DNA from: Catalinimonas alkaloidigena
GTDB taxonomy: Bacteria > Bacteroidota > Bacteroidia > Cytophagales > Cyclobacteriaceae
Assembly: GCF_029504655.1 (NCBI RefSeq)
Contig: NZ_JAQFIL010000001.1
Span: 4,407,001-4,471,000, forward strand
DNA length: 64,000 nt
Reading direction: 5' to 3'
A model generated the notes under the pieces. The model was not told the origin of the DNA. It ran no database searches and worked only from the letters and a program-made list of their open reading frames with translations. How positions within the stretch are numbered: the first letter of the stretch is position 1; every line of letters begins with the position of its first letter. Shown piece by piece: positions 9,988 to 19,726 of the stretch. The position numbers were made by a program, and so were the translations under genes.

Positions 9988-12900
9988 ATGATTGTAAAAA
10001 CACTACTTCAGCGAGTTAGCAGCACTATTTTTTTTATTTGTGCATTTTTATATGCTTCAGGCATTGCCGCACAGGGTAATCCCCCTTCAATCAGCAATAC
10101 CGGCACCGCAACCCTTAACTATCAGGAAGGCAGAGCCCCTGTGACCCTGGTACCCAATATCATTGTTGAGGATGGCGATAGCCAAAATATGCTGCTTGCC
10201 ACCTTTTCTTTTGGAGGAAATTACCAAAGCAATCAGGATACACTGGTCTTTGAACAAACTGAAAATATCAAAGCGCACTTTGAGGAAAGCAGTGGTACCC
10301 TCAGGCTATTAAGCCTTTCCGCAAATCAGGGAGTAAGCATTGCTCAGATGCGGACTGCCATGGCCTCTGTTGGTTATCGTATCACTTCAGATAATCCTAG
10401 CAATAAAACAATAGCCGTAAATATCAGTGTAACTGATCTGGAGGGAAACCAGAGTAACACCGCCACCCGTTCCATCAATGTTAGCCCTACTAATGATGCT
10501 CCTGAAATTAGCAGTAGTACCACCGCCACAATTAATATCGTCAATGATGAAGAGCAGATTTTTGATGATGTGGAAATTACTGATCCGGATAACGGGCAAA
10601 TGTCTCGGGTAGAAATTGAGATCGTAGAGGGATTCAACTCTCCGGAAGACAGACTCGTCATCGATAGTGATGATGAAGGCCTGAACCGAGAGACAGAAAC
10701 CGCTCAAAAAATTGTTCTAACTGGACTAGATGACATCGAAACCTACGAAAGTGCTATTCAGAATTTCTTTTTTAGGCATCAGGTACTGGTTTTTAGGACA
10801 GCGGGGCTAAGAAGAATTAACCTCAGGGTTTTTGATGAGAATAATGTAGCCAGCAATACACTGTCTCGTTTTTTTGTTGTGCAGCCCATTTTTGGTGCAC
10901 GGATAAACCTCCCGCCTTCGCTGGAAAATTTTTCCGTAGATACCAATGAGGATAGTAATTACACTTTCTCTGCCTCTGATTTTGTAGACAGTTTTGATGA
11001 TCCTAACGGATCAAGTTTGGGTGGCATTATCATTAGTGCCTTACCAGAATACGGTACGCTCCTGCTAAATGGTACCGCTATCAACAACCAGGATATCATC
11101 AACCGCACCTTAATTTCTCCTGACCAAATCAGTAACCTTACCTACAGCCCTCCTGCCGGCTTTAACGGCAGCGACGCGTTTGGATGGAACGCTACTGATG
11201 GTAGCGACTTTGCTGCAAACCCAGCTAAAGTTATTGTCCGTGTAGAGCCAGTAAACCAGCAGCCTGAGCTTAGCTTACCCGCAAATGCCGATGTGGAAGA
11301 AGATACCGCAACCCCCATATCCGGAATTTCTCTTACCGACCCTGATCAGGATGAAATAAGAGTGAGGGTCTCTGTCAGCGATGGTGTTTTGTTTCTGACT
11401 CCCAAAGCGGTAGAGGATGAGCTTATAGATTTTATCTCCGGGACTAATAATGGAGAAGCTGATATTGTATTTAGCGGGCCGGCAGCGCTGGTTGCATTTG
11501 CTTTAAGCGGCTTAATTTATCAGCCGGATGAGGGGTTTTCCGGAGATGATCAGCTCGCTGTGGAAGTAGATGATAACAACGGAGGCACAGCCAGTGGAAA
11601 TACGAACATCAATATTCTGATCATCAATGACGCGCCGGTACTCGCAAATATGGAGAATGAGCCCACTGCCTTTGAAGAAAACGAAGAGCCAGTAAGAGTA
11701 AGCAATACCTTGACTGTTACTGACGAAGAAAACAATCAGATAAGCTCCGCTACAGTCACCATTAGTGAAGACTATGCGGGAGCACAAGATGTATTAGCAT
11801 TTACTGCTTCTAACGGGGTTACTGGTGATTATTCAGAAGGCACCCTTACCTTGAGCGGAAATGCTACCCCTGCCGTGTATCAGAACATTTTACGTACTGT
11901 AAGCTATGCTAATACCAGTGAGAATCCTTCCGATGTGCAGCGAACAATCACTTTTACAGTTACTGACAATGGCTCTCCCAGTGCTACCAGCCAGGCAGTA
12001 AGTCGCATTGTGGAAGTTATTCCCGTAAACGATGCCCCGGTACTGGACAACCTGGAAGAAGCTCCGATTAGTTACGATATTTTGGATAATAACCCGGTAG
12101 CGATCACTAACGCATTGACTGTAACTGATGTGGACAATGATAATATGAACGGTGCTACCATCGCATTTGAAGAAGGATATGAAGAGGACAGTGACCTGCT
12201 CGTTTTCAATGACCCAATTGGAAACATTACTGCAGAATGGGATGAAGATGATGGAGTCCTCACCCTGAGTGGAGGGGGTACCAAAGCACAGTATCAACAG
12301 GCCATTAGAAGTATAAGCTATCAGAAAAATGGTGACGACGACGATGAGGATGAAGATGAAAATAAACTTATTTCTATCACTGTATCAGATGGGAAGGACG
12401 AAAGTAATACGCTGAGCAGGGAGATCATTATTATTACCAATGACCCGCCTACCATCAATTCGTTTAGTAAAACAATTGATGAAGATGAAGCCCTCAGTTT
12501 TGGCGTGGAAGACTTTCCTTATGAAGATCCAGACAATGGCCCAAGCCAGGGACTACAAAGCATCGCGATTACTGCCTTACCAACAAACGGTATATTGGTT
12601 GTAGCTAATGATACCATCACCAATGAGGATGTTGAAAATGCTAATTCCGGTTTTGGAATCAGTGCCGACCAGATTAGCGCATTTCAATATATACCCACAC
12701 CAAACTTTTCTGGAAGTGATAACTTTAGCTGGAACGCTTTTGATGGCGCCGAATACGCTGAAGAAACCGCAGAGGTGAACATTACTATCACCGCTCAACC
12801 GGATGCTCCTTTACCTACTGACTTTACGATTGCCAGTCAGGAAGATCAGCCTTATGCATTTACCGCCGAGCAATTTGCCAATGCAGCTACAGACCCTGAT

Positions 12901-14616
12901 GGAGATGAATTGTCAGCGATTGTTATACGTACTGTTCCCGAAAACGGCACATTACTTCTGAATAATATCAGCCTGCCTGCTAATAGCGAGCTTAGCCTTC
13001 AGGAAATTAATAACCTCAGCTATCTGCCCAACGAAAATTTCAGTGGTCAGGATGCTTTTACCTGGGCTGCATCTGATGGCAGCTTGCTGAGTGAGCAAAG
13101 CGCCCAGGTGATCATTACTATCAGCCCGGTTAACGATGCACCGATCATCAACAGTTTTACCAAAGCAATAGATGAGGATGAGGCTTCCTACACTTTTGCG
13201 GCGAGTGACTTTACTGAAAACTATCTGGATATAGAGAATACGCCCCTCAATTTTATACAGATCACCTCCCTGCCCATCAACGGAAGTCTTTTACTTAATG
13301 GCTCTGCCATTGAGGCTGGCACACAAATCAATGCGGAAAATATCAGCAACCTTAGTTATCAGGCGGCAGACGAGCAGGAAGTCGGAATCATCAGCTTTGG
13401 ATGGAACGCTTCTGATGGAAGTAGCCTGTCAGCCGAAGAGGCCAGGGTAACGATTATCATAGGAACCGGCGTCACAGATTTCAGTATCAGTACAAATGAA
13501 GACACGGAGTATAATTTTAACCTGTCACTATTTGCCAATAATTATGGCAACCCTGACGCGCCGCTACAAAACATCAGGATAGAAGCACTGCCCGAAAACG
13601 GAGCACTACTGCTCAACGGTGAAAATGTAAATGTAGATCAGGAAATCAGCGCTGATGTGATTAGCCAGCTTAGCTATCTTCCCGATGAAAACTATTTTGG
13701 AGAAGATAGCCTGGTGTGGAATGCCAATGGAGGGGATACCTATGCGCCGGTTCCCGCACAAGTATCGATTACCATAGAGGCCGTAAATGATCTCCCTGTC
13801 ATTGAACCGCTTGCTGATCTCACCCTGCTGGCGGGCAAAAGCAGTGAAGCCATCACTATTATTATTAGTGACCTGGAGACCGAAGCGAGAAACCTCACTT
13901 TATCTGCTTCTTCAGGTGATAATACGATTATTCCGGGTGAACAAATTGTGATAGAAGGGGATGGAGAAAACCGTACGCTTACCCTAACAGCCTTGCCTGA
14001 AACCAGAGGAGAAGTAATGATTAGCCTGATCGTTTCTGATGGAGAAGCAGAGGTGCAGCGACAGTTTACGGTAAACGTTGTTCCTTACCTGATCAGCCTT
14101 GAGGTACAAGAAGTCCTTGACCTATGCCCTGATCAGGAAGAGACTATTGCACTGAATATAGAAGGTAGTGAAGGGCCTTTCACCTTGGAGACAGAATGTG
14201 ATCAGGAAAGTTGCGAACTTGATTTTTCAGAGGGTAATATTACGCTTAGCCCTTCGGAGACAACTACTTATTATTTAACAGTAGTAGATGCCAATAATAT
14301 TCGCAGTAATGTAGATACCCTGACTGTAAATGTGAATGAATGTACCAACCTTACATTGGATATTCCTTCCGCGTTTACGCCCGATGGTGATCAGGTCAAT
14401 GACCTATGGGAAATTGAAAATATTCAGTACGCTACGAATGTAGTAGTGGAAGTGTTTAATCGTTACGGAGAGTCAGTCTTCCGTTCAGAAGGATACCAGC
14501 AGCCATGGGATGGTACCCAGGGAAGTACCCTACTTGCAGTTGGGACATATTATTATGTGATCAATGTAGACGGTGGTTTACAATCTTATAAAGGATCAGT
14601 TACCATACTCAGATAA
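9988..14616 (+). CDS. Giant cadherin-like repeat protein, T9SS type B cargo
   Basis: 1,542 residues, starting 4 nt after the previous stop, so co-transcribed. A signal peptide (residues 1-28, hydrophobic core STIFFICAFLYASG, AxA-type end) is followed by about twelve cadherin/Ig-like domains. Many share a WNAxDG or WxASDG strand and a 'LPENGTLLLN'-like hairpin. An acidic run (GDDDDEDEDEN, near residue 782) probably binds calcium or loops out. A four-Cys domain resembling that of the upstream giant (ECDQESC) precedes the type B sorting domain (about 1455-1542: PSAFTPDGDQVND, VEVFNRYGES, PWDGT, GTYYYV). It is likely a surface adhesin or filament; ligand unknown. Confidence 0.88.
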   Translation: MIVKTLLQRVSSTIFFICAFLYASGIAAQGNPPSISNTGTATLNYQEGRAPVTLVPNIIVEDGDSQNMLLATFSFGGNYQSNQDTLVFEQTENIKAHFEESSGTLRLLSLSANQGVSIAQMRTAMASVGYRITSDNPSNKTIAVNISVTDLEGNQSNTATRSINVSPTNDAPEISSSTTATINIVNDEEQIFDDVEITDPDNGQMSRVEIEIVEGFNSPEDRLVIDSDDEGLNRETETAQKIVLTGLDDIETYESAIQNFFFRHQVLVFRTAGLRRINLRVFDENNVASNTLSRFFVVQPIFGARINLPPSLENFSVDTNEDSNYTFSASDFVDSFDDPNGSSLGGIIISALPEYGTLLLNGTAINNQDIINRTLISPDQISNLTYSPPAGFNGSDAFGWNATDGSDFAANPAKVIVRVEPVNQQPELSLPANADVEEDTATPISGISLTDPDQDEIRVRVSVSDGVLFLTPKAVEDELIDFISGTNNGEADIVFSGPAALVAFALSGLIYQPDEGFSGDDQLAVEVDDNNGGTASGNTNINILIINDAPVLANMENEPTAFEENEEPVRVSNTLTVTDEENNQISSATVTISEDYAGAQDVLAFTASNGVTGDYSEGTLTLSGNATPAVYQNILRTVSYANTSENPSDVQRTITFTVTDNGSPSATSQAVSRIVEVIPVNDAPVLDNLEEAPISYDILDNNPVAITNALTVTDVDNDNMNGATIAFEEGYEEDSDLLVFNDPIGNITAEWDEDDGVLTLSGGGTKAQYQQAIRSISYQKNGDDDDEDEDENKLISITVSDGKDESNTLSREIIIITNDPPTINSFSKTIDEDEALSFGVEDFPYEDPDNGPSQGLQSIAITALPTNGILVVANDTITNEDVENANSGFGISADQISAFQYIPTPNFSGSDNFSWNAFDGAEYAEETAEVNITITAQPDAPLPTDFTIASQEDQPYAFTAEQFANAATDPDGDELSAIVIRTVPENGTLLLNNISLPANSELSLQEINNLSYLPNENFSGQDAFTWAASDGSLLSEQSAQVIITISPVNDAPIINSFTKAIDEDEASYTFAASDFTENYLDIENTPLNFIQITSLPINGSLLLNGSAIEAGTQINAENISNLSYQAADEQEVGIISFGWNASDGSSLSAEEARVTIIIGTGVTDFSISTNEDTEYNFNLSLFANNYGNPDAPLQNIRIEALPENGALLLNGENVNVDQEISADVISQLSYLPDENYFGEDSLVWNANGGDTYAPVPAQVSITIEAVNDLPVIEPLADLTLLAGKSSEAITIIISDLETEARNLTLSASSGDNTIIPGEQIVIEGDGENRTLTLTALPETRGEVMISLIVSDGEAEVQRQFTVNVVPYLISLEVQEVLDLCPDQEETIALNIEGSEGPFTLETECDQESCELDFSEGNITLSPSETTTYYLTVVDANNIRSNVDTLTVNVNECTNLTLDIPSAFTPDGDQVNDLWEIENIQYATNVVVEVFNRYGESVFRSEGYQQPWDGTQGSTLLAVGTYYYVINVDGGLQSYKGSVTILR

Positions 14617-14626
14617 TTAAAAGAGG

Positions 14627-15661
14627 ATGAAGAATTTATACATTAAAACCGGAATTTTAACGGCTATCCTGCTCTCCATTTCCCTTGGGACAATGGCTCA
14701 GCAGTCGTTCAGATTCAGTCAATACTTTCAAAACGCAATCACTTTTAACCCTGCTGTATCAGGCTCAGAAGAGTTTGTAGACCTGAAGATTGGTTATCGT
14801 CAGCAATGGTCTGGTCTGGACGACGCCCCTCAAACTTACTTTATCAGTGCTCATGCCCCTTTGGGAAAAAGGGAGAAAAGTTATGGGTTCCAGAACAACT
14901 CGCTTCGCATCAGCGACCCTGGCATGTACAATGAACTGGCCAATGCCAGAACCCTCCTGAGAAACCGTATTACCCACGGAGTCGGAGGCTACATTGTCAG
15001 TGATATGCAGGGAATTTTTCAGCAAACCAATGGTATCCTTACCTATGCTTTGCATTACAATGTAGGTAATACAGTATTGTCCTTCGGTGTAGGAGGTGGC
15101 TTAAATAGCCGTCGCCTTGACATGGAGGGCATTATGGTGGGTAACACTGAAATTCCCGATGAAACATATCAGGCTTATCTGGCACAGCAGGGACAGATTA
15201 CCAACATTGACCTGAATGCCGGGATTTTTGTGCGCAATGAGAACTTTTACTTTGGGTACTCTGCCAAGAGGCTTTTTCAGAACGAGCTTTTTGCTACCAT
15301 TGATGCTATAGAGGCTGCCGAAGAAATAGAGCATTATGGTATGCTTGGATTACGTTTTGATGTCAATAACACACTGATGATCACTCCCGGCGCGTTTATC
15401 AAGTATACTGCCAGTGGCTCGCTTTTATACGATGCCAATATCAGGTTCAAGTATAATGAACTTGTTTGGGTGGGAGCCTCTTATAGAAATACTGAAACTG
15501 TAATTGCTATGGCAGGCTTTAGCCTCAACAACCTGATCAACCTGGGCTATTCGTACGACCTGGGTATCGGTGAAATCAATGACTACCGATCCGGCGTACA
15601 TGAAATTGGCCTGGGCTTTATGTTATTTAATAAGCAGGATACTTCACCCTACATGTGGTAA
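14627..15661 (+). CDS. PorP/SprF family type IX secretion membrane protein
   Basis: 344 residues with a signal peptide (about 1-24, ending TMAQ). The N-terminal region shows the family pattern QYFQN..FNPAVSG followed by YRQQWSGL and APQTYFISAHAPLG, and the rest is an outer-membrane beta-barrel of alternating aromatic strands. Family members bind type B sorting domains and hold the cargo at the surface; SprF does this for the adhesin SprB. It lies 10 nt after a type B giant and 17 nt before an OmpA protein, so it is probably the dedicated partner of the two upstream giants rather than a core T9SS subunit. Confidence 0.9.
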   Translation: MKNLYIKTGILTAILLSISLGTMAQQSFRFSQYFQNAITFNPAVSGSEEFVDLKIGYRQQWSGLDDAPQTYFISAHAPLGKREKSYGFQNNSLRISDPGMYNELANARTLLRNRITHGVGGYIVSDMQGIFQQTNGILTYALHYNVGNTVLSFGVGGGLNSRRLDMEGIMVGNTEIPDETYQAYLAQQGQITNIDLNAGIFVRNENFYFGYSAKRLFQNELFATIDAIEAAEEIEHYGMLGLRFDVNNTLMITPGAFIKYTASGSLLYDANIRFKYNELVWVGASYRNTETVIAMAGFSLNNLINLGYSYDLGIGEINDYRSGVHEIGLGFMLFNKQDTSPYMW

Positions 15662-15678
15662 TTAGAAACTATTAGACT

Positions 15679-17148
15679 ATGAAAAAGTCATTCTCTAACC
15701 TATTACTTTTACTAATCGCATTGCTCAGCTCCACTGCTATACATGCGCAAAGGCTATACTTTGAAGCCTCAAAACCTCTTTCAGATACCCTGAATTCTAA
15801 TGCTGAAGAAAGTCTCCCTATTTATTCGGAGCAGGATAGCACCCTCTTTTTTGTACGCTCACTTTATGCCCAGAATACAGGCGGCCTGCATTCCGGTCAG
15901 GACATTTGGTATACCAAAAAAGATACGGCCGGAAGATGGACAGAACCCAAAAATGATCTGGGTAAGTTGAATAATGAAGGGAACAACGCCATTGTTGGAA
16001 TCAGTTCTTCCGGTCGTACGGTCTATCTGCTGAACGACTACGGCACAGAAAACTCTCAACAGGCAGGCCTGTCATTATCATTCAATAGAGAACAGGACTG
16101 GAGTACTCCCAATAAAATCTCTATTCCCGGGATTAGTAGCAAACAAGGTAATTTTTACAGCCTGTATATGCACCCTTCAGAAGAAGTCGTTTTGATTTCT
16201 GTGCAGCTAGAAAACTCCCTGGGCCAGGAAGATTTATATGTAAGTACTAAAGACCCTTTTACCAATGAGTGGTCTGAGCCTGTTCACCTTGGTCCTACGA
16301 TCAACACCGGAGGCTTTGAAATTTCTCCTTACCTGACAGCGGATAAGCAAACGCTTTTCTTTTCCAGTAATGGTCATCCTGGTTACGGGAACGCGGATGT
16401 CTTCGTAGCCCATAGGACTGATACCAGCTGGACCAATTGGAGCAGTCCTGAAAATCTGGGTGACCAGATCAATTCCGCCGGTTTTGATGCTTATTTTACC
16501 GCTAAAGAAGATAATGAAGTATTCTTTGTAAGTAACCGCCGGGGCAGTTCAGCCGATATTTATACGTCAAGAATCATTACTGAAGAGGAACGTCAAAGAA
16601 TGCTGGCTCAGCGGGTAGAGGGTGGTGGCAGAGGAGCCGGAATGCTCAACCAAAACAACTCAACTGAGATCGGAGGGCTAGACACTGAAACCCAGGCTCT
16701 GCTGGATGAAACCCGAGCCCTGTTGGATGAGTTTAACCGTATCAAAACTGGTGATGGTTCTAACAACAGTAACACCGCTACAAGCAGCGCTGGCTCTGAA
16801 AGTGGAAACAGCAGCCTTTTTGCTTCTCAGGAAATGCTTTTCCAGCTGAATTCCGCTGAAATTCAGAACAAGTTTCAAAACACACTGAATATTGTAATTG
16901 AGACGCTAAGACAAAACCCCAGCCTGAAGGCTGAGATTGTAGGCCACGCGGATGATACCGGGGGTAAGGATTATAACCTTAAGCTCTCAATAGACCGTGC
17001 CATTGAGGTAAAGCAATTTCTGGTAGAAAACGGAATCAGCGAACGGAGAATCATCACCTATGGCAAGGGTTCCACACAACCAGTTTCCGATAACCAAACC
17101 CCGGAAGCACGACAGAAAAACAGAAGGGTAGTCATTTCATTTATATAA
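15679..17148 (+). CDS. PD40-repeat OmpA-family outer-membrane protein
   Basis: 489 residues. Signal peptide 1-23; residues about 35-310 hold PD40/WD40-like beta-propeller blades (YLTADKQTLFFSSNG, VFFVSNRRGSSADIY). A low-complexity Asn/Ser/Gly linker follows (about 350-375), then a C-terminal OmpA domain (about 378-489) with the peptidoglycan-binding pattern GHADDTGG..YNLKLSIDRA..V and NRRVVI. The architecture resembles PorE-like proteins that tie T9SS parts to peptidoglycan, although the N-terminal TPR of PorE is not visible. Last gene of the adhesin operon; a terminator follows. Confidence 0.85.
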   Translation: MKKSFSNLLLLLIALLSSTAIHAQRLYFEASKPLSDTLNSNAEESLPIYSEQDSTLFFVRSLYAQNTGGLHSGQDIWYTKKDTAGRWTEPKNDLGKLNNEGNNAIVGISSSGRTVYLLNDYGTENSQQAGLSLSFNREQDWSTPNKISIPGISSKQGNFYSLYMHPSEEVVLISVQLENSLGQEDLYVSTKDPFTNEWSEPVHLGPTINTGGFEISPYLTADKQTLFFSSNGHPGYGNADVFVAHRTDTSWTNWSSPENLGDQINSAGFDAYFTAKEDNEVFFVSNRRGSSADIYTSRIITEEERQRMLAQRVEGGGRGAGMLNQNNSTEIGGLDTETQALLDETRALLDEFNRIKTGDGSNNSNTATSSAGSESGNSSLFASQEMLFQLNSAEIQNKFQNTLNIVIETLRQNPSLKAEIVGHADDTGGKDYNLKLSIDRAIEVKQFLVENGISERRIITYGKGSTQPVSDNQTPEARQKNRRVVISFI

Positions 17149-17156
17149 GCGAGAGG

Positions 17157-17182
17157 GCCGGTGTTCACCGGCTTTTTGTTTT
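17157..17182 (+). terminator. Rho-independent terminator of the adhesin operon
   Basis: GCCGGT (17157-17162) pairs with ACCGGC (17167-17172) around a GTTC loop and is followed by TTTTTGTTTT, starting 9 nt after the OmpA-family stop. Confidence 0.85.
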
Positions 17183-17572
17183 AGTAGCTTTCCGGCAAAT
17201 GCCCGCTTCAGAATATAGAGAACCCTCTCTCTTAAGCTGCACGTCAATTACCCTTTCCTGCTCCTCCTGCGCATGCTCAGGTGTATTGATGCAGCCTAAG
17301 CCTGATACATGATAAAAAGACACTCCTTCTCTCTACCCAAGCTTTACTTCATTACTTTAGTTTGCTGCTGGCAAAGATTGATAGCTCAAACATAGGATGG
17401 CAGGGCAATAGCATGAATCCTGGCTGTCCCCTATCTCCTACCACCCCGCTCTACGGTAATCTGAAGGGTTAGCTTTTGACAAAAAAAGCTTTCAATTGAA
17501 CGGTCCTGTGAAATAACTTAAAGTTAACATCAACTATTTTCAGCCTGGAACTGTTCTTGCTAACTTAAGACT
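17183..17572. other. 390-bp intergenic region without a recognised gene
   Basis: No credible frame on either strand and no RNA gene recognised. It must hold the promoter of the phosphoesterase gene that follows, but no clear TAnnTTTG box was found. Confidence 0.5.
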
Positions 17573-18484
17573 TTGTTCCATTCAAATTTAATTATTCTGC
17601 ATAACGATAAACATACAGGCGTAGGTTTTTTAGTCATTGGTGATTGGGGGAGAGAAGGCTCTGCTGAGCAATATGCTACGGCAAATGCATTGGCAAAACA
17701 GGCCTTTCACAGACAGACAGATTTTGTAATCTCTACCGGAGATAACTTTTATGAAAACGGGGTGGAAAGCACCCGGGATTCACTTTGGCAAAGTAGTTTT
17801 GAAAAGGTATATACTCAGCCTTCCTTACAGATACCCTGGTATAGCATACTGGGCAACCACGATTACAGAAGCAACACTTCGGCACAAATTTTATACTCCC
17901 AACAGAGCGCAAGGTGGTGTATGCCCTCACGCTATTATAGTAAGCTGATGAAAGTAAATGCATCCAGCGATGTGCATTTCATTTTCACAGATACGACTCC
18001 TTTGATTGGTGAATACTGGGAGACAGAAAACCATCCGGATGTGCTGATGCAAAAGCCTGAAGAGCAGTTGATCTGGCTTGAAAAAACGCTGGCTGAAAGT
18101 ACTGCCCAATGGAAGATTGTGGTGGGTCACCATCCGGTATTCTCTTCCAGTCCTATGCATGGTGATACAGAGGAGTTGGTCACCCATTTTCTTCCGCTCT
18201 TTGAAGAGCATGGCGTAGATGCTTACCTTTGTGGTCATGAACATGATCTGCAACTACATAAGCCTGAGGGAAATACTATGTATCTCGTTTCTGGCGCGGG
18301 TTCAGAGGTAAGAGAAACTGATCGTAAGGATATGACTTTATTTAGTGCCTCTGACCAGGGTTTCGCTTACATCTATCTTGATCATGAACACATGGGCATC
18401 GCTTTTATCAACAGTCAGGGGGAGACTATTTTTGACACCAGCCACAGCCACGCAACAAATACGCTATCCAAAGCCCTGAAATAA
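17573..18484 (+). CDS. Purple-acid-phosphatase-like metallophosphoesterase
   Basis: About 303 residues with all metallophosphoesterase blocks in order: GDWG, GDNFYENG (the Tyr typical of purple acid phosphatases), GNHDYR, GHHPVFSS and GHEHDLQ. It resembles single-domain tartrate-resistant acid phosphatases with an Fe plus divalent-metal centre. The only start before the first block is a TTG at 17573 (stop TAA at 17561), and no signal peptide is visible. That is odd for a family that is normally exported, so the N-terminus may be damaged or the start non-standard. Substrate unknown; phosphomonoester hydrolysis is the family role. Confidence 0.82.
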   Translation: MFHSNLIILHNDKHTGVGFLVIGDWGREGSAEQYATANALAKQAFHRQTDFVISTGDNFYENGVESTRDSLWQSSFEKVYTQPSLQIPWYSILGNHDYRSNTSAQILYSQQSARWCMPSRYYSKLMKVNASSDVHFIFTDTTPLIGEYWETENHPDVLMQKPEEQLIWLEKTLAESTAQWKIVVGHHPVFSSSPMHGDTEELVTHFLPLFEEHGVDAYLCGHEHDLQLHKPEGNTMYLVSGAGSEVRETDRKDMTLFSASDQGFAYIYLDHEHMGIAFINSQGETIFDTSHSHATNTLSKALK

Positions 18485-18544
18485 TCAAGCCAGCCGACAA
18501 TCCGTAAATTGCCATTTCTTCCGTGACAGTTTGGACAAAAAAAC

Positions 18545-18552
18545 TATCTTTG
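18545..18552 (+). promoter_or_regulatory. Bacteroidota -7 box TATCTTTG for lgt
   Basis: TATCTTTG fits TAnnTTTG exactly and lies 18 nt before the lgt ATG. No TTTG -33 element is found at the usual 19-nt spacing. Confidence 0.55.
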
Positions 18553-18570
18553 CTGCAAACTTAGCAGGCT

Positions 18571-19726
18571 ATGTCATTGATGAATTATATGGTTTGGGCA
18601 GCAGACCCTGATCTCGCGACTTTATGGGGCTTAACAATTCGCTGGTACGGATTACTCTTTGCCAGTGGGTTCCTTATCTCGCAACAGATTCTTTTTAGAA
18701 TATTTAAAGCAGAAGGTCATAAAGAATCAGATGTAGAGACGCTCACCGTATTTATGGTTATTGCTACCATTTTGGGCGCCCGTCTTGGTCATGTTTTTTT
18801 CTATGAACCTGCCCGTTATCTGTCTAACCCTATTGACATACTCAAAATCTGGGAAGGTGGGCTAGCCAGTCACGGAGCGGCCTTTGGTATATTGTTCGCA
18901 CTTTATCTATACAGCAATTACGATATTCGTTTCAATTTCTTTTCAAAATCCAAAAGTACCTTCAAAAAGCAGCCTCGTCCTGGTCAGAGCTTCCTTTGGG
19001 TGGTAGACAGAATTGTGATTGTAGTAGCCATGACGGGTGCGCTGATCCGCTTCGGCAACTTCATGAACTCAGAAATTGAAGGTCTCCCCACGAGTAGTGA
19101 TTACGGGGTAATCTTTGCCTGGAACGCCAAAGAAGCACTTTTGAGTAGTAGCCCGGCAGTAGAAGAGGTAGAGGTATCAGAAGATGAAGATAGAGTCATA
19201 GCTGAACCTGTAGGGGATGAATATCGTCCAATCACTTTTACCATCAGATTTAGAAATGCCGATTATCCTGAAGAGGAAATTCGTTCATACCTGGATAGCA
19301 GGGTAAAAAGCCTGTTTACCAATTACCAAAGCATTCGCCGGCATATCTACGAACCCGCCGGCACCACGCTTCATTATACGCTATCCCAAGACCGCGGTGC
19401 TTATGTGGCTGAGGTACATACCTATGGAATACCCCGTCACCCTGCACAGCTTTACGAGTCAGGGACTTCTTTTTTATTATTTTTATTTTCTGCTTTTCCT
19501 TTGGAGCTGGATGCGCGAAAAAACACCGGAAGGCCTGTTGCTTGGACTTTTCCTGGTGATACTGTTCGGGTTACGCTTTGTTCATGAGTACTTCAAGGAG
19601 AATCAGGTTGATTTTGAAGATGCGATTCCGCTAAATATGGGTCAGTGGCTGAGTATACCTCTGATACTTGCAGGTATCATTCTCTTGATAAGGGTATACA
19701 GTAAATCCAGAAAACAGGCACACTAA
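18571..19726 (+). CDS. lgt: Prolipoprotein diacylglyceryl transferase (frameshifted)
   Basis: Lgt transfers diacylglycerol from phosphatidylglycerol to the lipobox Cys of prolipoproteins in the inner membrane. Seen here are the GGLASHGA segment, the signature IRFGNFMNSEIEG and HPAQLYE. Between the last two lies an insertion of roughly 100 residues that I recall as usual in Bacteroidota Lgt. After HPAQLYESGTS the frame breaks: the first frame stops at 19587, while the second frame continues with the expected last membrane segments (WMREKTPEGLLLGLFLVILF, LNMGQWLSIPLILAG) to 19726. Removing one T from the T6 run at 19470-19475 restores 384 residues. Lgt is essential in most Gram-negatives, so a sequence error is likely. 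Its end overlaps the convergent mltD-like gene by 3-4 nt. Confidence 0.88.
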
